From: CAIYRG01 sp035577685
GTDB lineage: Bacteria; Pseudomonadota; Alphaproteobacteria; Micropepsales; Micropepsaceae
Reading direction: 5' to 3'
NCBI GenBank assembly: GCA_035577685.1
Contig: DATLVC010000103.1
Coordinates: forward strand, 1-7,342
Length of the DNA: 7,342 nucleotides
Positions 1-6,833 of this stretch are shown here, one piece after another. The notes under the pieces were generated by a model, which saw nothing but the letters and a program-made list of their open reading frames with translations, was not told the DNA's origin and did not search any database. A program made the translations under genes and the position numbers. Numbering within the stretch: the stretch's first letter is position 1; the number at the start of each line of letters is the position of its first letter.

Positions 1-1255
1 CGATGCCGAGGTTGTGATAAAGAGTGGCGAAGACTTCGCCGAAAGCCACCGGACGTTCGCTGGGTTCGCCGCCGAGCCGGTCGGTCGCGCCGATGACCTG
101 GCCGGTTTTCATCCCACCGCCAGCAAGGACCGCGCAGGAAACGCGCGGCCAATGGTCGCGTCCGGCATCCTTGTTGATGGTGGGCGTGCGGCCGAATTCG
201 CCCCAAACGATCACGCTCACGTCCTTGTCGAGGCCGCGCTGGTGCAGGTCTTCAACGAGCGCGCTGAGGCCCTGATCGAGCAGCGGCAGATCGGCGCGGG
301 CGTTCTTGAAATTGTTCCCGTGATAATCCCAGAACCCGTAGGCGACGGTCACAGCGCGGGCGCCTGCTTCGACAAGGCGGCGGGCGACGAGGAATTGTTC
401 ATTCAACATCGGCGCGGCGTCGCCATGCACCTTGGCATCGCCTTTGCCGTAGCGTTCGAGAAGGCGTTTGTCTTCACGCTGAAAGTCCAGCGCCTCAAGC
501 AGCCGGCTGGAAGTGAGCACGCCGAAGGCTTGCTGATTGAACGAATCCATGCCTTCGATCACTCCGCTGGCATCCACGTCGCGGCGCAACCGGTCAAATC
601 CAGCAAGCAACGCCTGCCGGTCGGCCAGTCGCTCGACAGTGACGCCATTGAGGACCATGTCCGCTTTGCCGTCACCTGCCGGACGGAACGCATCGCGGCC
701 AGCGCCGAGGAACCCGGGAGTAGCGGCGTTGTAAGGCTTGTGCTGCATCCTCGGTTCGAGGCCGACGAAGGGCGGCACCGCTGGATTAACCGGGCCGAGC
801 ACTTTCGACACGACCGAGCCGAAGGACGGCCAGCCGCCCGGTGGTTGGTTTTGTTTGCGTCGCCCTGTTAGGCACATGAAATCGGAGTGATCATCCACGC
901 CGTCCGAAATGGAGCGAATAATGGCGAGTTGTCGCATCTGGCGGGCGAGGAGGGGCAGATATTCGCAAACCTGGATGCCCGGCACGCTCGAAGGGATGGG
1001 GCGAAATTCACCGCGAATTTCCGAAGGCGCGTCGAGCTTCAGATCGAACATGTCCTGATGCGGCGGGCCGCCCGGCAAGTAGATCATGATGACGGCCTTG
1101 TGCGACTTGCGGATGCCGGATTGCGCCTCGGCCTGCAGCAATTGGGGCAAGGCAAGTCCACCCAGGCCGAGCGCGCCGATGCGGATGAAATTGCGGCGCG
1201 AGACGCCGTCGCAGAAGCGGGAGGAACGAGGCGCGCTAGCGTAAATGGTCAGCAT
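1..1255 (-). CDS. DUF1501 family Tat-exported protein, downstream copy (3' end cut by window)
   Basis: The frame is open from the ATG at 1255-1253 to the left edge with no stop: 418 codons, about 30 short of the neighbouring copy's length. The N-terminus carries a twin-arginine signal, SRRNFIR with the Arg pair at residues 20-21, followed by a hydrophobic stretch GALGLGGLALPQLLQAEA, so export of a folded protein by Tat is expected. DUF1501 landmarks follow in order: PGGPPHQDMFDLK (from residue 61), APSEIRGEF, an IIRS/DDH block, WDYHGNNF, GEFGRTP, GRDHWP and AGGGMKTGQVIGATD. The molecular function of DUF1501 is not established. I recall it being grouped with the alkaline phosphatase/sulfatase fold, which would suggest a metal-dependent hydrolase, but I cannot confirm that here. 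The start lies 9 bases after the stop of the upstream paralogue, so the two are surely co-transcribed. No good ribosome binding site precedes it. Oddity: the Ser of the usual PGGPS motif is Pro in this copy. Confidence 0.93.
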   Translation of the reverse strand, partial: MLTIYASAPRSSRFCDGVSRRNFIRIGALGLGGLALPQLLQAEAQSGIRKSHKAVIMIYLPGGPPHQDMFDLKLDAPSEIRGEFRPIPSSVPGIQVCEYLPLLARQMRQLAIIRSISDGVDDHSDFMCLTGRRKQNQPPGGWPSFGSVVSKVLGPVNPAVPPFVGLEPRMQHKPYNAATPGFLGAGRDAFRPAGDGKADMVLNGVTVERLADRQALLAGFDRLRRDVDASGVIEGMDSFNQQAFGVLTSSRLLEALDFQREDKRLLERYGKGDAKVHGDAAPMLNEQFLVARRLVEAGARAVTVAYGFWDYHGNNFKNARADLPLLDQGLSALVEDLHQRGLDKDVSVIVWGEFGRTPTINKDAGRDHWPRVSCAVLAGGGMKTGQVIGATDRLGGEPSERPVAFGEVFATLYHNLGI

Positions 1256-1264
1256 AACCAACGG

Positions 1265-2605
1265 TCAACCCACCAACTCCGCAATCGGTTGCGCGCCCCC
1301 ATCGACGAGGAATTGCGGGCGGCCAGACAGGTCGCTGACCGTAACCTTGTTCACGTCGATGCCCAGGTTATGGTAAAGCGTGGCGAAGACTTCGCCAAAG
1401 GCGACGGGCCGTTCCACCGCTTCGCCGCCGAGGCGGTCAGTCGCGCCAATGACCTGGCCGGTCTTCATTCCGCCACCGGCCAGCAAAGCGCAGGAAACGC
1501 GCGGCCAATGGTCGCGTCCGCCGTCTTTGTTGATCGTCGGTGTGCGGCCGAACTCTCCCCAGACGATGACCGAAACGTCCTTCTCGAGCCCGCGCTGGTG
1601 GAGATCTTCGACCAGGGCGGAGACGCCTTGATCGAGCAGTGGCAAATCCTGGCGGAGGGCGTCGAAATTCCTGCCGTGATGATCCCAGCGGCTGAAGGCG
1701 AGCGTCACGCAACGCGCGCCGGCCTCGACGAGGCGGCGAGCCGTGAGGAAGTGCTCCATCAGTTTAGGGGCGCCGTCGTCGCGGTTCTTCGGATCGCCTT
1801 TGCCGTAGCGGGCGCGTACCTTGGGGTCTTCCTTCTCGATGTCGAGGGCTTCGAGCAGCTTGCTCGAGGTCAACATGCCGAAGGCTTGTTCATTGAACGC
1901 GTCCAGCCCTTCCAACATCCCGCTGCTGTCGATGTCGCGGCGCAGGCGATCGAAGCTGGCGAGCAACAGGCGGCGGTCGGCGAGGCGATCGAGGGTGACT
2001 CCGTTGAGAACCATGTCGTCCTTGCCAGCGCCCGAAGGCTTGAAGGGCGCATGCGCCAGGCCGAGGAAACCAGGATCACCCGAGCGCGCCCAGCGCATCT
2101 CGCCCATTTTTGGCGAGAGGCCGACGAACGGCGGGATGGACCGATTGATCGGCCCTTGCAGCTTCGACACGACCGCGCCAAGCGATGGCCAGCCGCCCGG
2201 AGGCTGGTTGCGAACCGGCCTGCCAGTCAGGCATTGGAACGCGTCATGATCATCCAGTGCGCCGAACACGGAACGGATTATCGCCGTCTTGTCCATGACT
2301 CTGGCCAACAGCGGCAGGTGCTCGCAAATCTGGATACCGGGCACTTTTGTGCTGATCGGCTTGAACTCACCGCGAATTTCCGACGGCGCCTCCGTCTTGA
2401 GATCGAAAATGTCCTGGTGCGAAGGCCCGCCGGGCAGGAAGATCATGATGACTGCCTTGTGCGAGCGGCGGATGCCGGACAGAGATTCGGCTTGGAGAAG
2501 TTGTGGCAGGCTGAGGCCCCCAAGACCAAGCGCGCCGATTTTCAAAAAATTCCGCCGCGAAATACCGTCGCAGAATCGTTGTTTAGGGCCGAGTATCGTC
2601 AACAT
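1265..2605 (-). CDS. DUF1501 family Tat-exported protein, upstream copy (complete)
   Basis: The protein has 446 residues, from the ATG at 2605-2603 to the TGA at 1267-1265, a normal full length for DUF1501. A consensus Tat signal, SRRNFLK with Arg17-Arg18, precedes the hydrophobic run GALGLGGLSLPQLLQAES. Family motifs are intact: PGGPSHQDIFDLK at residues 58-70, APSEIRGEF, WDHHGRNF, GEFGRTP at 350-356, GRDHWP at 363-368, then AGGGMKTGQVIGATD and a C-terminal YHNLGID segment. Many Asp/His residues sit in conserved motifs, which would suit a metal-dependent hydrolase of the alkaline phosphatase type. That functional idea is inference. In planctomycetes DUF1501 genes usually sit beside DUF1549/DUF1553 cytochrome-like genes. 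None is seen here; the neighbours are a beta-helix protein 91 bases upstream and a second DUF1501 gene 9 bases downstream. No strong Shine-Dalgarno sequence precedes the start. The ATG is chosen because it puts the Tat motif at the usual distance and matches the MLTI start of the paralogue. Confidence 0.95.
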   Translation of the reverse strand: MLTILGPKQRFCDGISRRNFLKIGALGLGGLSLPQLLQAESLSGIRRSHKAVIMIFLPGGPSHQDIFDLKTEAPSEIRGEFKPISTKVPGIQICEHLPLLARVMDKTAIIRSVFGALDDHDAFQCLTGRPVRNQPPGGWPSLGAVVSKLQGPINRSIPPFVGLSPKMGEMRWARSGDPGFLGLAHAPFKPSGAGKDDMVLNGVTLDRLADRRLLLASFDRLRRDIDSSGMLEGLDAFNEQAFGMLTSSKLLEALDIEKEDPKVRARYGKGDPKNRDDGAPKLMEHFLTARRLVEAGARCVTLAFSRWDHHGRNFDALRQDLPLLDQGVSALVEDLHQRGLEKDVSVIVWGEFGRTPTINKDGGRDHWPRVSCALLAGGGMKTGQVIGATDRLGGEAVERPVAFGEVFATLYHNLGIDVNKVTVSDLSGRPQFLVDGGAQPIAELVG

Positions 2606-2696
2606 AGTTGTTTATCCGTCTTCGGCTGTAAGGGCCATCTATCAGACCACCATGCAGTAGCCTGTATTCAGTGCTTTTTGGGACCAGAAGTCAAAC
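2606..2696. other. Intergenic gap between the beta-helix gene and the DUF1501 pair
   Basis: This 91-base stretch lies between co-directional minus-strand genes. I see no convincing rho-independent terminator in it: the only inverted repeat noticed is a 3-base CCG/CGG stem near 2616-2625 without a U-tract. A TTGACT hexamer on the minus strand (2694-2689) resembles a -35 box, but no -10 box stands at a usable distance. Without a terminator, read-through from the beta-helix gene into the DUF1501 pair is possible, which makes a three-gene operon reasonable but unproven. Confidence 0.45.
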
Positions 2697-5600
2697 TCAT
2701 TCGGCCTCATCGATCGCCCCTGGGTTCCGCCGTGCACCGGCCAGCTTGCGCCCCGTGAAGTCGCGCAGGAACGGCCCATCGAACTCCCATGCATAGAGTT
2801 CCTCGATCGTCGTATCTGCGTCGGCGAGGGTGCCTTGGGCGATTCGCAAAAAATCGAGCGTGCCGTCAAAGAAACGCCCATCGGGCCTGCCGCCCACATG
2901 GACATCACCGTCGTTGGCCAGGGAAACGGAACCGTCCACGCCGCGGGCCGAAGCGTCCTTCCGGCCATCCACATAGGCCGTCAGGGTCTTGGCCTTACGG
3001 TCCGCCTCGACGATCACGTGGTGCCATTGTCCATCATTCACCTTCGCCTTGCTCTCCAACTCCGCCGCCGCGCCGCTTCCCTTGACGCTGAAGGAGAGCC
3101 GGCCTGCCGGGCTGATCGTCAGGCTGTAGCCATCGCCCTTCATCTTCTCCAACAGCACACCGCCCGCATGACCGCGCGCACTCTTGAAATAAATCTCAAT
3201 CAGCAGATTCGATGTATAGACCTGCGGATTTTTCAAGGCCTCGCCTTCGATCGTGGAGGGCTCGGGCTGCGCGCCTTCGTGCCGGCTCTTTTTCAAATCC
3301 CGGAAGGAAAATGGTTTCATCATGTCCGCATGAGCAATTGTGGCGTACTGCTTCTTGGCGGCGGCGAAATTTAACGCGCCGGGAATCCAGTCTTCGAGCG
3401 GCCCCATCACGTAATCCGAAGCACCCACGTTCACGCCCTTTAGCGGATACATGGGCCGCTCGTGATAGGTGTCTCGGGAGACGCAGTAGTCCGTCATGTA
3501 CCAGTGTTCATCCATGATGCGGGTGGGATCGTCTCCCGCATGATAGAAGTTCCACTCGGCCACGACCCCGGACAGCGACCACGGCACGAAAACCTTGACG
3601 CCCCTATTCTCGGCAGCAGAGCCTTGAGCCGGCCGGAAGTCGCCTTGGGCAGGGTTCCGCAGCAGCGAGTTCCGGCTGACGTGCCCCAACTCGCCGAGCA
3701 GGCTCTGGTTCTTTTCGAGCGCGGCTTTGAAGTCATCGAACGAGCGCAGCCAGCGTCCCGAGGGTTCGAGCACGCCCATTTCCGCGAAGTCATGGAAGAC
3801 GTTTCGGCCATAAGCGTTCGAGTCGAGCGCGAAACGGGACTTCTGCGGACCGGCGTCTTTGGCATTGCCTTCGGCGGCGGTCTTCGCCGGGTCAGCGTGG
3901 CGGAAGACGTGCTTGCCGATGCCGTCCCAGATATTGCCGAGATATTTGTTGCGTCCCGCTTCCGGTGCCTGACGGCGAGAACCTGTGTAGTAGTTGAAGA
4001 CGGTGTTGTGGAAAAAGGTGTTCTGGTAGCTGATGATTTCCTGGAAGGCGGCGCAGTTGACCACCGGACTCGCCACATCCTTGGACTTGCCCCAGGCGAT
4101 GTTGTTGAAGTGATAGTTCTTAAACGCGCCATCAAGATAGTAGGCGTGCCCGAATCCCGCGTCGGTGCCGCTGTAGCGTTCCCAGTGGCGGTAGCCCAGC
4201 GCGTTATAAGAAAGATTGTTAAAGACGTAGAAAGGCCCACCTTGCCAGGTTTCAATGCCGCCGTAATCATTGCAGTTGAGCATGGATTCCCAGACTTTGT
4301 TGTGGTGGATCAGATGCCGAGTGAACGGGACATCGCCCCACATGCCGTCAACCTTGGCGCCGTGGACGTCGATGCCCTGCGCGTAGGAGCGTTCGATCAC
4401 GTTCCCCGCGATCTCCAGCGTGCGCGCGCCGCTGATTTCCATGCCCGTGCCCGTGCCAAATCGCGAGGGGCGCCGTCCGGTTTCGAGGGAGTGGTTTCGA
4501 TAAATGCGTACGTCGCCCAACCGGCCGCGGAGCTGCGCATAGCCCCAGTCCGAACCGTCTGAAACGGAAAGGATGCCCGCATCGGTGTAGCGGAAGTCAT
4601 TATCCTCGATCCGCACGTCATCCACCCGCTGGCCGGCCACGAGCGATCGGACGCGGATGGGGAAGAAGACGTGCTCAAAGAGACAGTTGGCAACCCGGAT
4701 GTCCCGGCCTGAACCCCAGACCCGCACGCAGCCCGGAAAGGCCTCCGTCCGCAGTCCCCAGGGCTTGGTGCTGAAATCCCAGGTCGCAGAGGTGATGGAC
4801 CAGTTTGGCGTCGTGAAGCGGAAAGTCAGGCCTGTCATGTGCAGGTGATCGACTTTCTCGCCGTCCACCAGGTTCATCCATCGGGCCGCTTCAACCTGCC
4901 CGGTGTTGGGATCAGCGTCTCCCGGAAGGCGCAGGTAAAGCCGGCCCCCCTTGCCCTTCTTGTCGAACCAGTATTCGCCGTCGGGATCGTCGAGGTATTG
5001 GGGTTTGTCTTCGAGGTAGTAACGCATGTTGCGCATAATGACACCGCCCGTGCCACCACCGGTCCAGCCGCCGAATCCGAGGCCGTTCTGCGCCAGGTCC
5101 ACGACTTCCACCTCGGTCGGATAGGGTCCGCTCATGACCCAGCCGTACTCCGGCCAGATCAGCGCCCCTTTGAAATAGTCCTCGGGTTTGTCCTTGATGT
5201 GTTTAGTGTCAATCCCGAGGTGGATGGCCTGGCCACGCGCATTCGTGATCGTGTTCCCAAACACCTTGCGCGGGTTGTCCCACACCCACCACTCGCTTTT
5301 TACGTCATCGGGATTGGAAACCTTCCAGTTCGGCGTGCGGGCCAGCGGGATTCGAGTGATCTCACCCCTCGGGCTTACGCTCCAGACGCTTCGCGGCGCG
5401 AAGTCGAGGTCCGCCCACCAAACCTTTTCCGGCTCCGGGATGTCGTTGCGGCTGGAACCCTTCGTCCAAATGGTCACGCGCTCGGAGCCGCAGAGAACGG
5501 CTTGGCCATTCCCCCAGGCCGGGTCGCTCGTGAGCCGGATCGGATCGCCGGCTCGGCCGGCGTCTTTGACCAGGAGACGGCCGCGATAGACAACGCCGCG

Positions 5601-5927
5601 CTTGAAGACGTAGGTGTGAAGGCCCAAGTCCGCGGCCGCCTTGCCGGCAGCTTGTGGATCCCATGGGTGGTGCTTCCAAGGCATGCTCGTAGCGTTGCCA
5701 GGATTGGCATCGTCTCCAGCCTCAAAGTCGATGTAACGGACCGACGCCCCCTTCTCGAAGACGAAGGGCCGCGGTTCCCACGCAAGATCTCCCTTCGGGT
5801 CCACCTCGGCGTAGGGCTCCTGCCAGCTCCAGCGCACGGGAACTGGGGCAGCTCCCTGCACCGCGATCACGGCAGCCGAGGAAATCGCCACCGCCAGCGC
5901 CAACGACGCAAGGTGTTTGTAGTGCAT
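2697..5927 (-). CDS. Secreted right-handed beta-helix protein with C-terminal LamG domain
   Basis: The protein has 1076 residues. The ATG at 5927-5925 is chosen because it opens a Sec-type signal peptide (hydrophobic residues about 6-24, cleavage likely near VQG-AAP); the open frame continues to 7118 but runs antisense to another gene. Residues 64-82 (YIDFEAGDDANPGN) and about 103-137 (FKRGVVYRGRLLVKDAG) match the opening of pectate-lyase-like beta-helix proteins. Residues about 313-340 (DGEYWFDKKGKGGRLYLRLP) form an insert seen in several such secreted proteins. About 355-660 holds the helix rungs with an Asn ladder: IEDNDF 440-445, IAGNVIERS 506-514, IHHNKV 540-545, VFNNLSYN 568-575, FNNIAWG 607-613 and NTFFHNTVFN 636-645. 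DFRPAQGSAAENRGV (about 757-771) is a typical end cap. Residues about 903-1055 are a LamG/concanavalin-like domain with DGQWHHVIVEAD and AYVDG. The likely role is an extracellular polysaccharide-acting or polysaccharide-binding enzyme. I cannot assign a catalytic residue, CAZy family or substrate. Confidence 0.9.
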   Translation of the reverse strand: MHYKHLASLALAVAISSAAVIAVQGAAPVPVRWSWQEPYAEVDPKGDLAWEPRPFVFEKGASVRYIDFEAGDDANPGNATSMPWKHHPWDPQAAGKAAADLGLHTYVFKRGVVYRGRLLVKDAGRAGDPIRLTSDPAWGNGQAVLCGSERVTIWTKGSSRNDIPEPEKVWWADLDFAPRSVWSVSPRGEITRIPLARTPNWKVSNPDDVKSEWWVWDNPRKVFGNTITNARGQAIHLGIDTKHIKDKPEDYFKGALIWPEYGWVMSGPYPTEVEVVDLAQNGLGFGGWTGGGTGGVIMRNMRYYLEDKPQYLDDPDGEYWFDKKGKGGRLYLRLPGDADPNTGQVEAARWMNLVDGEKVDHLHMTGLTFRFTTPNWSITSATWDFSTKPWGLRTEAFPGCVRVWGSGRDIRVANCLFEHVFFPIRVRSLVAGQRVDDVRIEDNDFRYTDAGILSVSDGSDWGYAQLRGRLGDVRIYRNHSLETGRRPSRFGTGTGMEISGARTLEIAGNVIERSYAQGIDVHGAKVDGMWGDVPFTRHLIHHNKVWESMLNCNDYGGIETWQGGPFYVFNNLSYNALGYRHWERYSGTDAGFGHAYYLDGAFKNYHFNNIAWGKSKDVASPVVNCAAFQEIISYQNTFFHNTVFNYYTGSRRQAPEAGRNKYLGNIWDGIGKHVFRHADPAKTAAEGNAKDAGPQKSRFALDSNAYGRNVFHDFAEMGVLEPSGRWLRSFDDFKAALEKNQSLLGELGHVSRNSLLRNPAQGDFRPAQGSAAENRGVKVFVPWSLSGVVAEWNFYHAGDDPTRIMDEHWYMTDYCVSRDTYHERPMYPLKGVNVGASDYVMGPLEDWIPGALNFAAAKKQYATIAHADMMKPFSFRDLKKSRHEGAQPEPSTIEGEALKNPQVYTSNLLIEIYFKSARGHAGGVLLEKMKGDGYSLTISPAGRLSFSVKGSGAAAELESKAKVNDGQWHHVIVEADRKAKTLTAYVDGRKDASARGVDGSVSLANDGDVHVGGRPDGRFFDGTLDFLRIAQGTLADADTTIEELYAWEFDGPFLRDFTGRKLAGARRNPGAIDEAE

Positions 5928-6068
5928 GCTCCGATTGTATTCGTGATTTCCCAGCAGACAAGAGCTTCCTGGTTTGGGACATTGAGGGGCGGCGACAAGC
6001 CCGAACAGCTGGTTGTGAATTCCGGGACAGCGCCAACAGTCAAACCCGAAACTGCTCCGGAAAATGAC
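5928..6068. promoter_or_regulatory. Divergent intergenic region between the beta-helix and nitrilase genes
   Basis: These 141 bases separate two divergently transcribed genes, so promoters for both must lie here or overlap the gene starts. The region is less GC-rich than the genes. A fair promoter match exists for the minus-strand gene (separate entry). For the plus-strand gene I found no -35/-10 pair worth listing. A weak ribosome binding site, GGAA at 6059-6062, lies 6 bases before the ATG at 6069. No operator-like palindrome stands out. Confidence 0.5.
5934..5961 (-). promoter_or_regulatory. Candidate sigma-70-like promoter for the beta-helix gene
   Basis: On the minus strand TTGTCT (5961-5956, 4 of 6 to TTGACA) and TACAAT (5939-5934, 5 of 6 to TATAAT) are separated by 16 bases. 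The -10 box ends only 6 bases before the ATG at 5927, so transcription would start at or next to the start codon and give a leaderless message. The match may be chance; the motif was found by eye and no other evidence supports it. Confidence 0.3.
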
Positions 6069-6833
6069 ATGATGAAGTCCGCGATTCCTTTCCTTGTCGT
6101 CCTGCTCGTCTTCGCCTCTGGCTTTGCGCGCGGCGCGGAGATGAGCGCGTCTCCAAACCGGCTTCGTGTCGGCGTCGTGCAAATGGCGCTGGGCCAGACC
6201 ATCGCGGATAATCGCGATCACATCATGGCCGGAATTTCCAACGCGGCGGCGCACAGTGCGCGCGTGGTGGTTTTTCCCGAAGGCGCGCTGCGTGGCCAGG
6301 GCAGCGATCAGCCAGCGCTCGTTGAGCAGGCAATCGAAGCGATTCGACAGGCGGCTTGCGCAGCCAAGTTGTTCGCCCTGTTTGGCGGCTCCACTTGCTC
6401 GCCCAACTCGAAGAAGGACGCCAACTGGATGCTGGTCGTCGGTCCCGACGGACGCGACGTGTTCCGCTACGAGAAGATTTACGACAACCATCGCGCGGCG
6501 ATGCCGGGTGTGTTCCGCATCGATGGCATCCCCTGCGGCACGATAATCTGTGCCGACCGCTGGCTGCGCGGCGTCGAGGAGATCCCCATTCAGCAGGGCG
6601 CGCAGATCAGTTTCGAGCTGTCGTGCAACTTCGCCAGCGAATGGGTTGGGCCCTATGGCTGGTATTGGTACGTGCCGCGGGCGCTCCGCAACAACGTTTG
6701 GGTGGTTTTCGCTAACACGGGCAACAAGGTGTCCGGCGTGTCCGATGATCCTGCTGCGCCACGCGAACTGCGTCACGGCCACAGCGCCATCGTCGCGCCT
6801 GATGGCCACATGGGTGGCGGCGGTGCGCGATGA
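6069..6833 (+). CDS. Secreted carbon-nitrogen hydrolase (nitrilase superfamily), broken by a frameshift near its C-terminus
   Basis: This reading frame gives 254 residues, starting at ATG 6069 (or the adjacent ATG 6072), 6 bases after a weak GGAA ribosome binding site. A Sec-type signal peptide is clear: FLVVLLVFASGFARG at residues 8-22, then AE. The mature part begins with the nitrilase first strand, RLRVGVVQMALGQ (31-43). The catalytic set of the superfamily is present: Glu71 in VVFPEGAL, Lys136 in RYEKIY and Cys161 in TIICADRW. These enzymes cleave non-peptide C-N bonds in nitriles, amides or N-carbamoyl compounds through a Cys thioester; this substrate is unknown. Export is unusual, since most nitrilase-family enzymes are cytoplasmic. 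After HSAIVAPDGHM (up to residue 248) the frame changes to GGGGAR and stops at 6833, losing the last strand of the fold, which is encoded in the +1 frame. The gene is divergent from the beta-helix gene and has no close partner upstream. Confidence 0.85.
   Translation: MMKSAIPFLVVLLVFASGFARGAEMSASPNRLRVGVVQMALGQTIADNRDHIMAGISNAAAHSARVVVFPEGALRGQGSDQPALVEQAIEAIRQAACAAKLFALFGGSTCSPNSKKDANWMLVVGPDGRDVFRYEKIYDNHRAAMPGVFRIDGIPCGTIICADRWLRGVEEIPIQQGAQISFELSCNFASEWVGPYGWYWYVPRALRNNVWVVFANTGNKVSGVSDDPAAPRELRHGHSAIVAPDGHMGGGGAR
6812..6814 (+). other. Frameshift site in the nitrilase gene (one extra G)
   Basis: Reading GGG here as GG joins the two frames as APDGHM-VAAVRDDVESIVFADLD. This is what the family shows after the PDG turn: a strand ending in a 'v..aDlD' segment. 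As given, the first frame ends in a glycine-rich non-homologous tail and a TGA at 6831-6833. A sequencing or assembly error in a G-run, or a true inactivating mutation, would look the same. A programmed shift would need +1 slippage, and I see no known +1 signal such as a rare codon or stop at the GGG itself. Confidence 0.8.

Larger units (their letters stand above)
1..2605. repeat. Tandem gene duplication (two DUF1501 copies)
   Basis: The two DUF1501 genes align head-to-tail. Over their 3' parts the offset is a constant 1356 bases: an exact 33-base match at 132-164 recurs at 1488-1520. By eye the proteins are roughly 70% identical overall and clearly higher (about nine in ten) over the last 95 shared residues, which hold the GEFGRTP and GRDHWP motifs. 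The N-terminal copies differ by a 3-residue insertion before the Tat motif. The copies therefore arose by an old tandem duplication, with the C-terminal half under stronger constraint or homogenised by gene conversion. Confidence 0.9.

Noticed and set aside
2689..2694. TTGACT (minus strand) as a -35 box for the DUF1501 pair
   Set aside because: No -10-like hexamer lies 15-19 bases downstream. The nearest candidate (TACAGG) is 22 bases away and a poor match.
887..2758. A 623-codon plus-strand open frame across the DUF1501 pair
   Set aside because: It is codon-phase aligned antisense to the DUF1501 genes, whose minus-strand translation shows Tat signals and family motifs. The openness is a by-product of G/C-rich third positions. 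The 14-871 plus-strand frame is the same case.
3462..4562. A 366-codon plus-strand open frame
   Set aside because: It lies wholly antisense to the beta-helix gene and its translation shows no motif or signal. It is treated as a shadow of that gene's codon usage.
4839..6068. N-terminal extension of the nitrilase frame
   Set aside because: It is antisense to the beta-helix gene. A signal peptide followed by the first nitrilase strand begins at 6069.
6830..6832. ATG overlapping the TGA (ATGA) as a translationally coupled start
   Set aside because: This ATG is in the third frame and gives only a short peptide. It is not in frame with the second nitrilase domain.
6810..6833. Programmed ribosomal frameshifting in the nitrilase gene
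   Set aside because: A -1 shift would not restore the homologous frame, and no known +1 stimulatory context is visible. An indel or sequencing error is simpler.
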